Source of the DNA: Pocillopora verrucosa
Taxonomy: Eukaryota; Cnidaria; Anthozoa; Scleractinia; Pocilloporidae
Direction: 5' to 3'
NCBI RefSeq assembly: GCF_036669915.1
Contig: NC_089323.1
Coordinates: 11,034,328-11,098,327 of the forward strand
Length of the DNA: 64,000 nucleotides
Part shown: positions 1-10,869 of the stretch, piece after piece
Numbering within the stretch: the first letter of the stretch is position 1
Layout of the letters: each line of letters starts with the position of its first letter
The notes under the pieces: model-generated
What the model was told of the DNA's origin: nothing
The model's input: only the letters and a program-made list of their open reading frames with translations
Databases searched by the model: none
Program-made: the position numbers and the translations under genes

Positions 1-1130
1 TCCAATCAGAATGAACGGAGTCCACTAGCAAACTATGGTTAAGCCGATATTCCTCAGCCATTTCATGGCCGGGTGGAGACATACATTGTCACTAAATCCG
101 TCAACAAGGTGTCTCTATAAACGCCTCATGAACTACTCTGTTGCTTCGTTTTCAATTACCCACAGTGTCACCAACACTGATCGTGCACCAGATGCCTAGA
201 ACGCTCTAGTAATTCCGATGACTCCCTCGACTTTGATCTCTCTACGCCGCTGTGACAATAGTTGGGTAGCACCAATTTAGCTCGTACTTTAACTTCTGAA
301 ATATCAGAGATCCTCAAAAGGTAGCCTTCTTCATCTGAAGCACTTTTAACAGTAGGACAAGGCAAAAGGGCGATCTCTCCTGTGTCGGCGTTACCATGTG
401 CAACGACATGAATCAGACTCACTGGATAAATCGCCCCTATGACATTGGCTGAGTAGCACCAGTTTAACTCGTACTTTAACTTCTGAAATGTCAGAGATCC
501 TCAAAAGGTAGCCTTCTTCATCTGAAGCACTTTTAACAGTAGGACAAGGCAAAAGAGCGATCTCTCCTGTGTCGGCGTTACCATGTGCAACGACATGAAT
601 CAGACTCACTGGATAAATCGCCCCTATGACATTGGCTGAGTAGCACCAGTTTAACTCGTACTTTAACTTCTGAAATGTCAGAGATCCTCAAAAGGTAGCC
701 TTCTTCATCTGAAGCACTTTTAACAGTAGGACAAGGCAAAAGGGCGATCTCTCCTGTGTCGGCGTTAACGTGTGCAACGACACGAATTAGACTCACCGGA
801 TAGATCGCCTGAAGTACCCCCTCTCTCGTGGCACGCTCTCCTAGCAAAAGTTAAACGCCCAGCAGTTGTCCGATCGTCTCTGCTTCCTTTCTTGCACCGG
901 GAAATTCTGTGAAGTTCGCGATTTTTCCCTTGTAACGCGCCTTGCCTACCTCAGGATCACCCAAAAACAGTGCATCAGTCTGACTTTGATAGTCCGCCTG
1001 GCAGTCTTAAGCCAAGCCAAACTCAGGTCTCGTGTTAACCATACTTTCCGCTTTTGCCCTTTTGCTTCTCGCTCCCTTGTTGTACACTCCGTTCTTGAGA
1101 ACAGTTCAGAAAAAGCCTACTGAGTTTGTA
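1..1130 (-). pseudogene. TPR-CHAT protein (TTC28-like) C-terminal pseudogene
   Basis: Reading from about 1130 down to 1 gives the end of a CHAT (caspase-HetF-associated-with-TPR) domain as found in the large TPR-CHAT proteins expanded in corals. Seen: 'LFLGDPEVGKARYKGKI' then 'FPGARKEAETIGQLLG', a stop, 'LLGERATREGVLQAIYPVSL', the catalytic-His stretch 'VVAHGNADTGEIALLPC', and the catalytic-Cys stretch 'VLPNYCHSG'. A frame change follows, then 'EIKVEGVIGITRAF', stop, 'ASGARSVLVTLW', two more stops, 'HPAMKWLRNIGL', a fourth stop and 'WTPFILIG'. Four in-frame stops downstream of the Cys, one upstream, and at least one frameshift make it a pseudogene. The N-terminal TPRs are not seen here. CHAT domains are clan CD cysteine proteases (His-Cys dyad) by family knowledge; activity of this copy is not expected. 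Confidence 0.82.
266..809. repeat. 187-bp tandem triplication inside the CHAT pseudogene
   Basis: Units begin at 266, 453 and 640 (GTAGCACC landmark), period exactly 187 bp; the third runs to about 809. Each carries the His stretch and the Cys stretch of the CHAT fold. 187 is not a multiple of three, so each unit shifts the frame. On the coding strand the middle unit starts like the low-coordinate unit (VAHGN) and ends like the high-coordinate one (SQCHRG), the pattern left by unequal crossing over. Confidence 0.93.
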
Positions 1131-2269
1131 TGACTTGTGACAGTAATAAATATCAGTGTGGGCTTTAAGTCCACTAAGTTCCATTAGCAAGAGATAACCT
1201 CTTTGCCTTGCATCTTAGATCTTAGATTTAAGGGTGACTGAAATTTAAAGTTGCTATACAAACATGCACTTACACAAGCGCGTCAGCAGTATATGTTCTT
1301 TTCCGCCGTCGATCTTTATTCAATTTAAGCAGTAGTCCGTGCTTTCCCATGGAGGCAATAGGTAAGTTTGTCACAACTAGACTTGTGATTGAGTATTTCA
1401 CAAAGCTATGAAGTATTATCATCTCTGTTATATCCTGTCTATAACTATTTATATCTCGCTCTTTTCTTGGTCCACTTTTCGCCCTAAATGGAAATTACCG
1501 TGACAGTTACGCAAGTCACAACCAAATAATGTTGTCTGTTCTACAATGAGCGTAAAAACTAGTTGACACATTATGTCTGAACAGTCCTATTTATGTGTAG
1601 AACAACACTCTAGTGTCTACCACACTCTAAGTCATTGACAAGGCCCCAATCCCCATTCAATGTTGCTTCTACAGTACAGTATGTGGCTAAAAGGTTATGG
1701 AGTCACGATACAACACTTTTTTTGGTGAGGGGGAGGGGGGTAAATTGGGCGAAGAGGTCACCTCAACAACGGGAGAGGAGATAAAACCGAAGTAATAGGA
1801 AGTTGAAAAGGTCAATGTGTCAACAATTCTGTCGCCGACTGTGGGTCTAAATTTTTTCCAGAGCATTCAGGTGGTAATTACTTCACAGAATTAATTCAAA
1901 ACGGAACTTCACGTCAGGATATATATTTCAGTAATTACTATAATTATGCGTATAAGGGAGGGCGCTCCTCTCCCTCTCTATCGTTCCTGGCTACGAATCA
2001 TATTAATTTATGTAAAAGTTGACTATAAAAGCACTGAATAAATGAATTATGTGGGGTTGCTCGCTGCCTCTCTTTGATTGTCATCTTAATCTTGAATCAT
2101 TAACTATTTTCCAGTAAACTCTTTTCCACGTTTAACGTGTCTCAGTAGTATGGATGGTAATTGCGGAGCAACTGGTCACGAAAACAATCCCAAGCCTGGT
2201 TTTTTTCGAAAAAAGCTGAAAACGAGCGCAAGATTGCACTTTTAAGGTTGTAAACAATCATGAATTGAG
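1131..2269. other. Intergenic, no gene seen
   Basis: AT-rich sequence between the CHAT pseudogene and the end of the potassium-channel gene. No convincing exon, RNA gene or repeat recognised; it should contain the 3' UTR of the channel gene just below 2270. Confidence 0.5.
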
Positions 2270-4444
2270 TCACGCTTCTCCATCTTGTCCGCCATTTTGT
2301 TCTTCGTTGTTTTCTTCACCAGCAGGTTTTTTTTGTACTAGTTTCATTTTCATCTCCAAGATTGGCACAGGTAACGCAATGACCAAGGTGCCCACTAAAC
2401 AACACACGCTTCCCATGATCTGGCCAATCGCTGTCTCCGGTGACATGTCACCATAGCTGTTAAGGAAGAAATTCGCACAATTAAATGATGCCGCGTGGAG
2501 AGTCTCCCTACTGAGTGAAGTACAAGTAAGTCATAAGGATGTTAGCATAAAGTTTACGGCAAACAGAAGAAATTAATTCTGAAATTTCTCGATTTCTACT
2601 CTCTCAAAAGAATATTTCGAAAACTCAATTTTTCAAAATTCATCGAAACTCTTTTCTCTTAGTGTCCGCCTAAAGCAGTTGGTAAGGAGCCCTTGTGTAT
2701 CTTGTGTCGTAAACGTCACGCATATCAAAGCTTTTAATATTTCTCATAATTTATACAGGATGTAGTTATTAGGCTTATTCCCATCGGGACAAAGTAAAGC
2801 CAAGGGACTTTTCTCACTTTTCTTTTCTCTTATTTCAAAGGCAATCGCTCGATCTAAAGCTATTATTTCAGACCTGAATGAAGATATTTAGTCTCCCAGG
2901 ATAACTTTATTTGGGCTCCCCAGCGTTTTGTTTTAGTATTTTCGTCGGAGGCGAAAACACGCCATATGTGACGTGACCAAAATTTGCAGCATTCGATCGA
3001 TTGCGTGTAGATCTTCCCGAAAAAAACGGATGAGCTACGATAGCATTTTGATTTGGTAATCGATGATCGATATCTACTCTTTAACGATGGACTCACAAAC
3101 AAAAATTACAAGTACGTGCTTCCAAAGTTTTTGAAATTATTGCTGCTCGTTCTCCCATTTTTTTGTAACAGTTGTTCAGTGATACTTATCTTGAAAGAAA
3201 GATTGAAAAGGAGTTCATCGAACGAATTACTTATTCCCTGATCGAAATTACCTCTTATTCGTGAAGAAAAGTCAAGGATGTTTTTAGAGGTTCTTCCCCA
3301 TCCCTAGCCCTACAAACAAACCACAAAGAGCACTGACTTACCCAGTCGTTGTCATAGTAACAATAGCATACCACATACTGTCCGGGATGCTAGAGAAAGT
3401 TGTTCCCTTGACTTCTTTCTCAGCATAATACACAGCGGTGGCAAAAATAATAACACCCAGTCCAAACGAAAATAGAATAAATCCCAGCTCTGAGGATGAA
3501 TTTTTTATCGATGAACCTAGCGCTTGAAGTCTCGTGGAATGCCGAGACATTTTAAACACGCGGAATACACGGAAGACACGAAGAATCGTTAAGGCATCGA
3601 AATCACCGGCGCTTTTTAACCCAATGTCGAGGTAGAATGGAATAACCGCCGCAAGATCTACGATACTTTGAAATTCTTTCACGAATTTGCACCTGTGAGG
3701 CGCAGCGAACAAGCGAAGTAAATACTCCAGTGTTAAGACCACAACACAAGTGCCGTCGACGTATTGAAAAGCTTGCTTGTATTCTTCACCACATGTTCTT
3801 CCACCGCAGGGTATCGTCTCTGTTATGGTTGTAACGATGCTTAAAATAATGGCGATTCCAATTATGTAGTACACAACTTTAGCTGTCTTTGAAGATTGCG
3901 GATTTTCAAACAACAACCAGAGTTGCTGTCTGCAGGTTCTACGCTGAGGAACACACTCATGGTGAATCGCTTCAACTTCTGACGGCAAATCTCTTCGACA
4001 CACAGCAGAATTCGCGTCATGGTATTCCTCGAGACAACACAAACCCAAAGCATCAGTTGGAATACGAAAAAAATCAAGCTCGTCTTCGTAAAATTCGCCG
4101 CATTCTTCCAGAGAAAAATGAAGTTTACCATAACGATAATAGTTCAAAATGTGACGAAAAAAGCCAGGGTCCCGCTCAAAGAAGTATTCTTTTCGCTGTG
4201 AGTCGTAAAAGGATTCTCGGTCACTGCTTCCTAATAGAGTTGTAGGGTATTTCTTCAGAGTATAGTCCCAAGTTTCAAACTTCCTCCCACTCACATTGAG
4301 AACGATTCTCTTGTCCTTTAATTGCTTTCGATGAAGAATACTGAACGGTTTTTTCTTAAACACCGGCGAAATTCCAACAAGACCCACCTCTCCGAGGGGG
4401 AGCCAATTTTCCAAGTCATTCACGGGTTTGTCCTTGGAAGACAT
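2270..4444 (-). CDS. Voltage-gated K+ channel, Shal/Kv4-like (2 exons)
   Basis: Exon 1 is 4444-3342 and exon 2 is 2456-2270, joined by an 884-bp intron with donor GTAAGT at 3341 and acceptor CAG at 2457. The join falls inside the selectivity filter and gives 429 residues. An N-terminal T1 domain (about 46-145) carries H109-x5-C115-x20-C136-C137, the zinc motif of non-Shaker Kv channels. S1 is about 190-210, S2 226-247, S3 259-275. S4 (285-304) has R289, R292, R295, K298, R301 every third residue. S5 is 319-341, filter TTTGYGD 365-371, and S6 contains the PVP hinge. T1 and S4-S5 wording resembles Shal best, so Kv4-like is an inference. It conducts outward K+ current as a plasma-membrane tetramer. 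The tail after S6 is short (about 30 residues), unlike vertebrate Kv4 channels. Start chosen because the following sequence reads like the Shal N terminus. Confidence 0.93.
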
Positions 4445-6354
4445 CGCGATTAGAGTTATCAGTAAATTTGATCAATTACGATTGCACGACAACTTAACTG
4501 TGTCGGCAAAATTGGCGTCTTCTAACTAAAGAAACCCGTAACATGCAGAGTTATCAAACAGAGACTCATTAACGTACACTAAATTGTTAATACGTACATA
4601 AACATCGGCGTAGATAATTGCGCCTAACAATGACATGGTGGACTGAGAGGCCCAATAAATCTTAACCGACAACAGCGTTACGCATTTGAGGGCTGGTAGA
4701 AAGTTCGCGATGAGGAATAAATAAGATACAATTCTAAGGGGGATTTAATCAAAGAGAAGCACCGCTTTGTGAATCTGTCTCGTTTGATTGTTTATGTATT
4801 TATAAGATGGATACGGGTACCTGCACCGTTTGCACCAAAAATTGTTAACCACGTGTAAAGAAATGGTGACAAACTTGTAAAAAAATTAAACAACACAAAA
4901 CTGCAACACAACATCCCTAACAAAAAATATTGTATCTTGATATGATTTACGCGAGTTTCCATCTTCCTAATTATTACATTTTCTTCTCGGTTATTTCACC
5001 AATCAAAGTGTTCTTTTCGGTGAGCAAAAAATAAAGGAGAAAATTCTGACTTTTAAATTGGATAGATAATTGATCCTGAGTTTGTTCTTATCTGTGGTAA
5101 CGTACAGCTTCACGCAAAATAAAATTGGGAAGAAGCAAGTTATACGAATTGATCTCTGTTTTTACAAACACCCCTGTGGATAAGCTTAGACGTTATAAAT
5201 TACGAATTCAGCGAAAGAAAAGCGAGCATCCCACCTGCTCAAAGCGGTTCATTTAATATGCATTGTGCCGAGAACAGACCATATTATTTACGACTTCCGT
5301 TGTTGTGAAAATCTCTGTATGCTTGAAATAAAAAAAAAATCAAAATAACACAAATAAAAATACTGTCGAAAAAAAGCGTAATGTCAGGCCATCTTTTAAA
5401 ACTCAGAAGGACATTATTTAAGCAACAGACTTCACTTTCTATAGGACTACCGACGTAATAACCCGAGTGTTCTGCCAACATCCCAAGCGGGTTATCTATC
5501 ATGTTGATAGGTCGATAGGAAATGCAGTCTATTGCTTTCATACAATAAACTTAAAATGTTATAGTTTTCTATTTTTTTACCGGTGAAATAGGTTTTTGAA
5601 CAATGAGGGCGCTCGCAGTATCTCGGGAATTTTATAAGTTACCTTCTTTGGGCTTAAAGGGCGACACGCGCCTTCCTATTGACTTGGAATGGCCCGCTTT
5701 GATCCCGAGAAATGAGGAAAAACGCTTGAAACTGGTCATTAATAATCTCCGTAATCTCTTTTAACCCTGATGTCGTTACGAGAAAGATAGTTTCTGGTAG
5801 TCTTGGTACCTTCAAAGACAAAACTTCTAAATATCAAGACATCTTTATTTTTACGCTTGTTCAAAAATTCGCAATAATGAAATGAATAACGAATATTAAG
5901 ACCATAGATAGCATCTACTGATAACATAAATGCCTTTTATTCATAAAACTAATAACTCATATTATTCTGCGACAATCCAGCAACTTGGTGGTGTTTTTTG
6001 TTTTCGTAAGCCAAAGGGTAGAAGCATGAACTTACCGGGGGTCAATTACGAAGGAAAAGGGTACGGGGTACGGTCTCGTTTCTCGTTTTTATTCAATTCG
6101 CAACATGGACGATAGATGCTTTATGCAGCTTGTTTAAAAAACTCTGCACACAGTTTTAAAACAAAGTGACGTTTGATTCCAAATTTATCAAATTCGTCGT
6201 TTTCAGCTACTGTGGGAAAAGCTTTGGTTTACAACTTTCATCCAACGTTATCATCAACAAAAGATATCAATGGCATGTTTTTTTTCGATGGATAACTATC
6301 ATGCATTCACTTCCTTTGTCTCATACAAATTTACGGAGAAAAAAAAAATCATGG
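4445..6354. other. Intergenic, upstream of the Kv gene
   Basis: About 1.9 kb between the Kv start codon and the end of the TPR gene. Should hold the Kv promoter and 5' UTR, but I cannot place a TATA box or start site. No further exon recognised. Confidence 0.45.
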
Positions 6355-8128
6355 TTAGTTTTCTAACCATGCTTCAATCTTTTCTTCACGTGTTTTTGGT
6401 CTCCTTTTGAAAGGATTTTTAAATTTTCTTTTCTTTTTGACGGCTCCTTGCGCCTGCTCTTCCTCACGTCTTTGATCCTCCATTTTTTGTTTTACGTCCC
6501 TGAAGATAGGGAAAAAAAAGGCATAGTTCAAAATAATTTTAATTCGTATGTAGCTCGCAAAATTTGTGCCTACAGAGATATTTCGATTGTTGCAGTAAGA
6601 CTTGTTTCGATACATTAAGAAACTTAAAAATGACCACGCTTTGAGTATTTCAGACAGGCTTGAATCGCTCGCGCTGTGATAACAAAAGAATGAGTTGGGG
6701 GTGGGGGGAAGGGTATGGGGGTGCCATAAGATTATTGGAAACTCTCCAGCCACCGTTATTTCCTTTTGCAAGATCCTTTGAGTCCCACTTACTTGCGTTT
6801 ATGTGGGTGTTTCTATCTGTAATTGCACGTTTTCCGAAAACCTACCTTGCGCTACGTGTCATATGATCGATTGATCAGGGAAAGTCGAAGGGAACTCTGG
6901 ATGTAGTCTGTGTGTCTCAGTGATAATAATCCGACATTAAATAAATATGACACGTGCAATTGTCAAACAATAACGACCCTTTTGTTGGAAAATAATTCTT
7001 ATTCCCCCACGCATCAATATCCCCTTTGGTTCTTTCTTCCAGTGATACTTACGCGGCAACTTGTAGCGCCACCATATCGATGTCAACAAAATCGTCTTCA
7101 TTTTCTGAGTTTGATTCTTCCTCTTCAGCTAGAGTGTCAAGGATTCCTGATATGAATATAAAGAAGATATAAATATGTCTTTTAAATCGATTATGTTCTG
7201 AAAATATTTTAAGTATTCAAAGCGAAAAAAGTCGTCAAATTAATAGTGTGGTGTACTGCATGGAAAACACTCAAAGTAGGTTAAAAAAGTATTGCATGAG
7301 ATCCTTAATCTCTTTTAAAATTACGCGGAAAGTGACCGTCGCATTGGTCTCTTTCTGTCACTCATGAAATAAATTCAAGAAATGAAAGGCCGAATGACAT
7401 CTACAATTATCCGAAGACAGCAATCCCCATAAAATTGCAAGGAACAAATAACTTGTTAATAGATTCACCTGAAGTATGAATTGAGTGCGGTGGAACTGGA
7501 TACAATTCTTCATCATGAAATGAATAAAAAACTTACTAAGTTTGGCTCTCAGTATGTCGAGCATTTCTTCATAATATGTGATACTATCTTTAAGATTTCC
7601 AACCACGTGATTTAAATTTCCCAAATTCGCCAATGCCTTTCCAATGCCATTTTGGTCATTTAGCTCCTTGGCAACCGCAAGCCTCTCCTTGTTGCAGTTA
7701 AGTGCTTCTTCGTAGTTCGTTTCAAGCTCATAAATGTTTCCAAGATTATTATAGATCTTTGCTAACGGTCGCTTTTCGTCTCGTTCCTTCGCTATGTTCA
7801 AAGCTGCTATAAAATGCTCTTTCGCCGTTTCTAAGTCACCAGTAATTTTATACAAACATCCTAGGTTACTTTGGGCTCTTCTCTCGCCCTTTTCATCCTT
7901 TAATTCTTGTGATAAGGAGAGATGTTTTCCATGGTATTCCTTCGAAGTTGCATAATTTCCCAGTTTATAATAGGCAAGGCCAAGAAAACTCAAGGCGTCC
8001 GCTTCGGCTTCTCGGTCATTTTCCTCGATGGCATCGGTAAGACAAGTCCTCAATTCTTTTATCTTCTCGTAAATCTCATCTTCAGACTCTTCGACAACTC
8101 TAAAATTTTTTGGATCGTTTTCTTCCAT
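6355..8128 (-). CDS. Four-TPR protein with acidic linker and basic tail (3 exons)
   Basis: Exons 8128-7537, 7146-7053 and 6499-6355 join in phase to give 276 residues; donors are GTAAGT (both) and acceptors CAG. Four tetratricopeptide repeats of 40-residue period lie at about 39-72, 79-112, 119-152 and 159-192, each with the LG..Y/N pattern (for example 'SNLGCLYKITGDLETAKEHF'). Exon 2 is strongly acidic ('AEEEESNSENEDDF'). Exon 3 is basic ('VKKKRKFKNPFKRRPKTREE') and ends 'AWLEN', suggesting a nuclear signal or nucleic-acid contact. TPRs are protein-docking modules; repeats of this 40-residue type occur in GPSM/LGN, TTC28 and Tonsoku relatives. I do not recognise a specific orthologue. It lacks a CHAT domain and is not the front half of the pseudogene at 1-1130. 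Start is the first ATG of the open frame, followed by an acidic leader. Confidence 0.85.
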
Positions 8129-10869
8129 AAAACTTATTCTTTCACAAAATATTCATTGCTGTTCGCTTCATAATTCGAAATCACTTTGCGAATGCTTAAA
8201 AACAGACCTAATGGGTCGTAAAATGCTTTATGTGAGTTGATATTTCTCAGCCAATCAAATTATTAGATTTCATCGTTTAGCAGGTGGTAAAGCCGAGCGT
8301 GTAGCATTTAATTGTGTCAGTCTACTACTTAGATTACCATATTCAAAACCAGACCGAAGTCAATACAGGTATCTCTTTAAACAGACACAGTGATAATTAC
8401 TTTTTTTTCTCTTGACAGGGCAATGTAAGCGGCAGAAAAACTACGCTGATAGAAATCTTTCTCGGCTAAATACACTTAAATATCTATTTAACAGGTGAGG
8501 AATTTCCATAAGCAAAGAAGCAAAGTGAGAGCATGATGGAAAGAAAGTAATCCAAAAATTGAAGAAGTTGCAAAATTATAAGAGCATCATTATCAGAGAA
8601 TACTAAGATATTTCCAATGAGTCTGATTAACAAGGTGCTGACCACTTAGTAACCATGTGAGATATTATGTTTGAATTCAAAGCTTTTAAATAATCTATAC
8701 TAGACGAAACAAATTAACATCTTGCACTCACCACAAGCACTCAGGAGTCGTTCCCCATGGCCCTACAAAAGGGAAATTTTGCACTAACGAAAATTTATGA
8801 CTAAATTGCTAATTCAAGTTTCCTTTCATCATTTTTCCCTAAAAGTATGAGTTGTTAGCAGCATTTTAAACTAAAACCAATACGCATAAAATCTATTAAA
8901 CATATTGTTGCAAACTTTTCTTAAACTAAGGTATAGATGAAGAATGTATTCAAATCTAAAGGAGTTTATCCTTTCTTTAGTCAAACTTAACATTCGCAAT
9001 ATTTTTACCGAGAAGATCCTTCAAGTAATCAATACTTTTGATGATTATTTTCAGATTGTACCGTACTGAGTTTACAACACCACTAGTCAAAGAGGTTTCT
9101 AGAAAACTCACGCCACTATTTCAATCAACCAAATGCTAAATAAAACCGTTTTGTCGCGCTCCAAGCAGGTTGCCTGTTGTCACTTTGAGTCCTCTTTGGT
9201 GAACGATGGTTAATAATTAGCCTTTGTTCCGAGTAGTAGTTGGAGTTACTTTGGTGTCGGTTTTTGGCACTCAATTAAAAAAAATATTAAAAAAACAATA
9301 GGCTATTTGTGTCAAGTAAACAACTAAACAAGCTTGAAATAACCACACAAAAAGATGAATTGTCACTGGTAGTTGCCTCCGCGTAGTATTATTGCTGCGA
9401 CTTGTCTTGAAAACAGTACAAGTGGAACGAATTGCGTTGTTCTATTGGCTGTGTTCTCTATGTGTGGCAAATATTACTACTATACGTCTGGGCAATTTTC
9501 TTATACCGAGCGGGTTTGTATTCCTCTCACACTAACGACCTAACTGCGCCCACTATGCAAGCTAAATATGAACAGACTTGGGGATAAGGGAAGCCCAAAG
9601 GCGATGTAAAAGGTGATGTATGTCAAGTCCACTCAACATACAGTATCCTTTTCTAATAATATAACAGGCTAATCTCTGTTATAAGATAATTTGGTTCTCT
9701 CAAATGAGTTCATAATTTAAATTGATCACCGAAAAGGGTTTCTAAAACTTCCGTGGCCAATTTATATTATCATTTTAATTAATGAAACCAAATTTCATTT
9801 ACCTTGTAATACCCATCCATGAAGTCTGAGAAGAGACATTTTTAGAACCTTAAAGTAATATCATGTAGAGTGCCAAGGACCAAAGTCACTATCATAGACA
9901 AATTGTTCCAATGGAGCTTAATGTAGATTATGGAGCTCTTCAAATTAGTATCTTATTATGACAAAGCAAAAGATTTTGTGCAAACATTACGCGGTTACAC
10001 GCTTTGTAGGTCTTGTCAATAGCTCAAGTTGCGAATTTAAAATTCATTTCGAAAAAAGATCGCAACAAAAAGGTATGAGCCATCAAACTTTCGTTCTTTT
10101 TCCCCCGTAACCTCACGAACAGGTCCCTTTATTTTATGTTGGCCTTCAAAGTTCAATTCAGTCGTTGGATATTTGCATCGAATGTGTAAGAAACGTTTGG
10201 TAGTAACTGATCTTAGCCCAACGGTCCTTACTTCCTGAACAAGAGTAGTATTGAAAGTGCAACCAATTAAAGGTGATTCATGCCTTTACACGGTGATTAA
10301 GTTGCACCGAGGAAGTAGTATAAGAGCGGAAATGTATGTTGAACATACCGACTGCAATCGCCAATCGTTTATAATTCATTCTTAATTGCAACTAAAGGCA
10401 ACAAGATTGAACTTGATAAATTCTACCAGCTAAGTATACCCTTCAGGACGTTAATAGTTAAAATGCCTGCAAAATACATGTACTACAATTTCAAGTAGAA
10501 CATGCATAGAATAAAGTAAGGTGAAGATTACCTTCTACCCAAAATATTAACAACAACAATCAAATATGCTATGGAAAGTACACGCGAGGAAGTTTGAATT
10601 ATGCTCAACGAAAAGCTCGCCAGATAAAAATCTTCCGACGTAACCCCTTAATACAGCTGATAAATTATGAATTTGAATGTCAAGTTTAGCTTCTGAGACA
10701 ATCAAAATAATAATAAAAAAAAGATTACTGCAATAAGTGTCCAGTAAACTTGCTGTAACGATTGCTAATGGTAAGAACGCCATTTTGAAAGTATGTCACT
10801 TACGAAGGCAGGGAACTCCTAAATGTTCATCATTCATCACCCACAGTACAGCATTAAAAAACATTATAA
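8129..10869. other. Intergenic, includes left part of duplicated block A
   Basis: No protein exon that I can defend. From 9099 onward it belongs to block A, matched by block B from 13501. A 33-bp stretch at about 8732-8764 on the minus strand is flanked by AG and GTGAGT and could be a non-coding 5' exon, but nothing ties it to a gene. Confidence 0.4.

Noticed and set aside
866..1123. Plus-strand 85-codon frame
   Set aside because: It is the complement of the CHAT pseudogene; the minus strand carries the recognisable family wording.
2265..2456. Plus-strand 63-codon frame
   Set aside because: Exactly opposite the last exon of the potassium channel, whose S6 and PVP sequence are read on the minus strand.
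6355..8128. TPR gene as the missing front half of the CHAT pseudogene
   Set aside because: It has its own stop and a separate C-terminal exon, and the complete Kv gene lies between the two.
8732..8764. Micro-exon-like stretch between AG and GTGAGT
   Set aside because: No gene to attach it to: the TPR gene has its own start at 8128 and the stretch has a stop four codons after its ATG.
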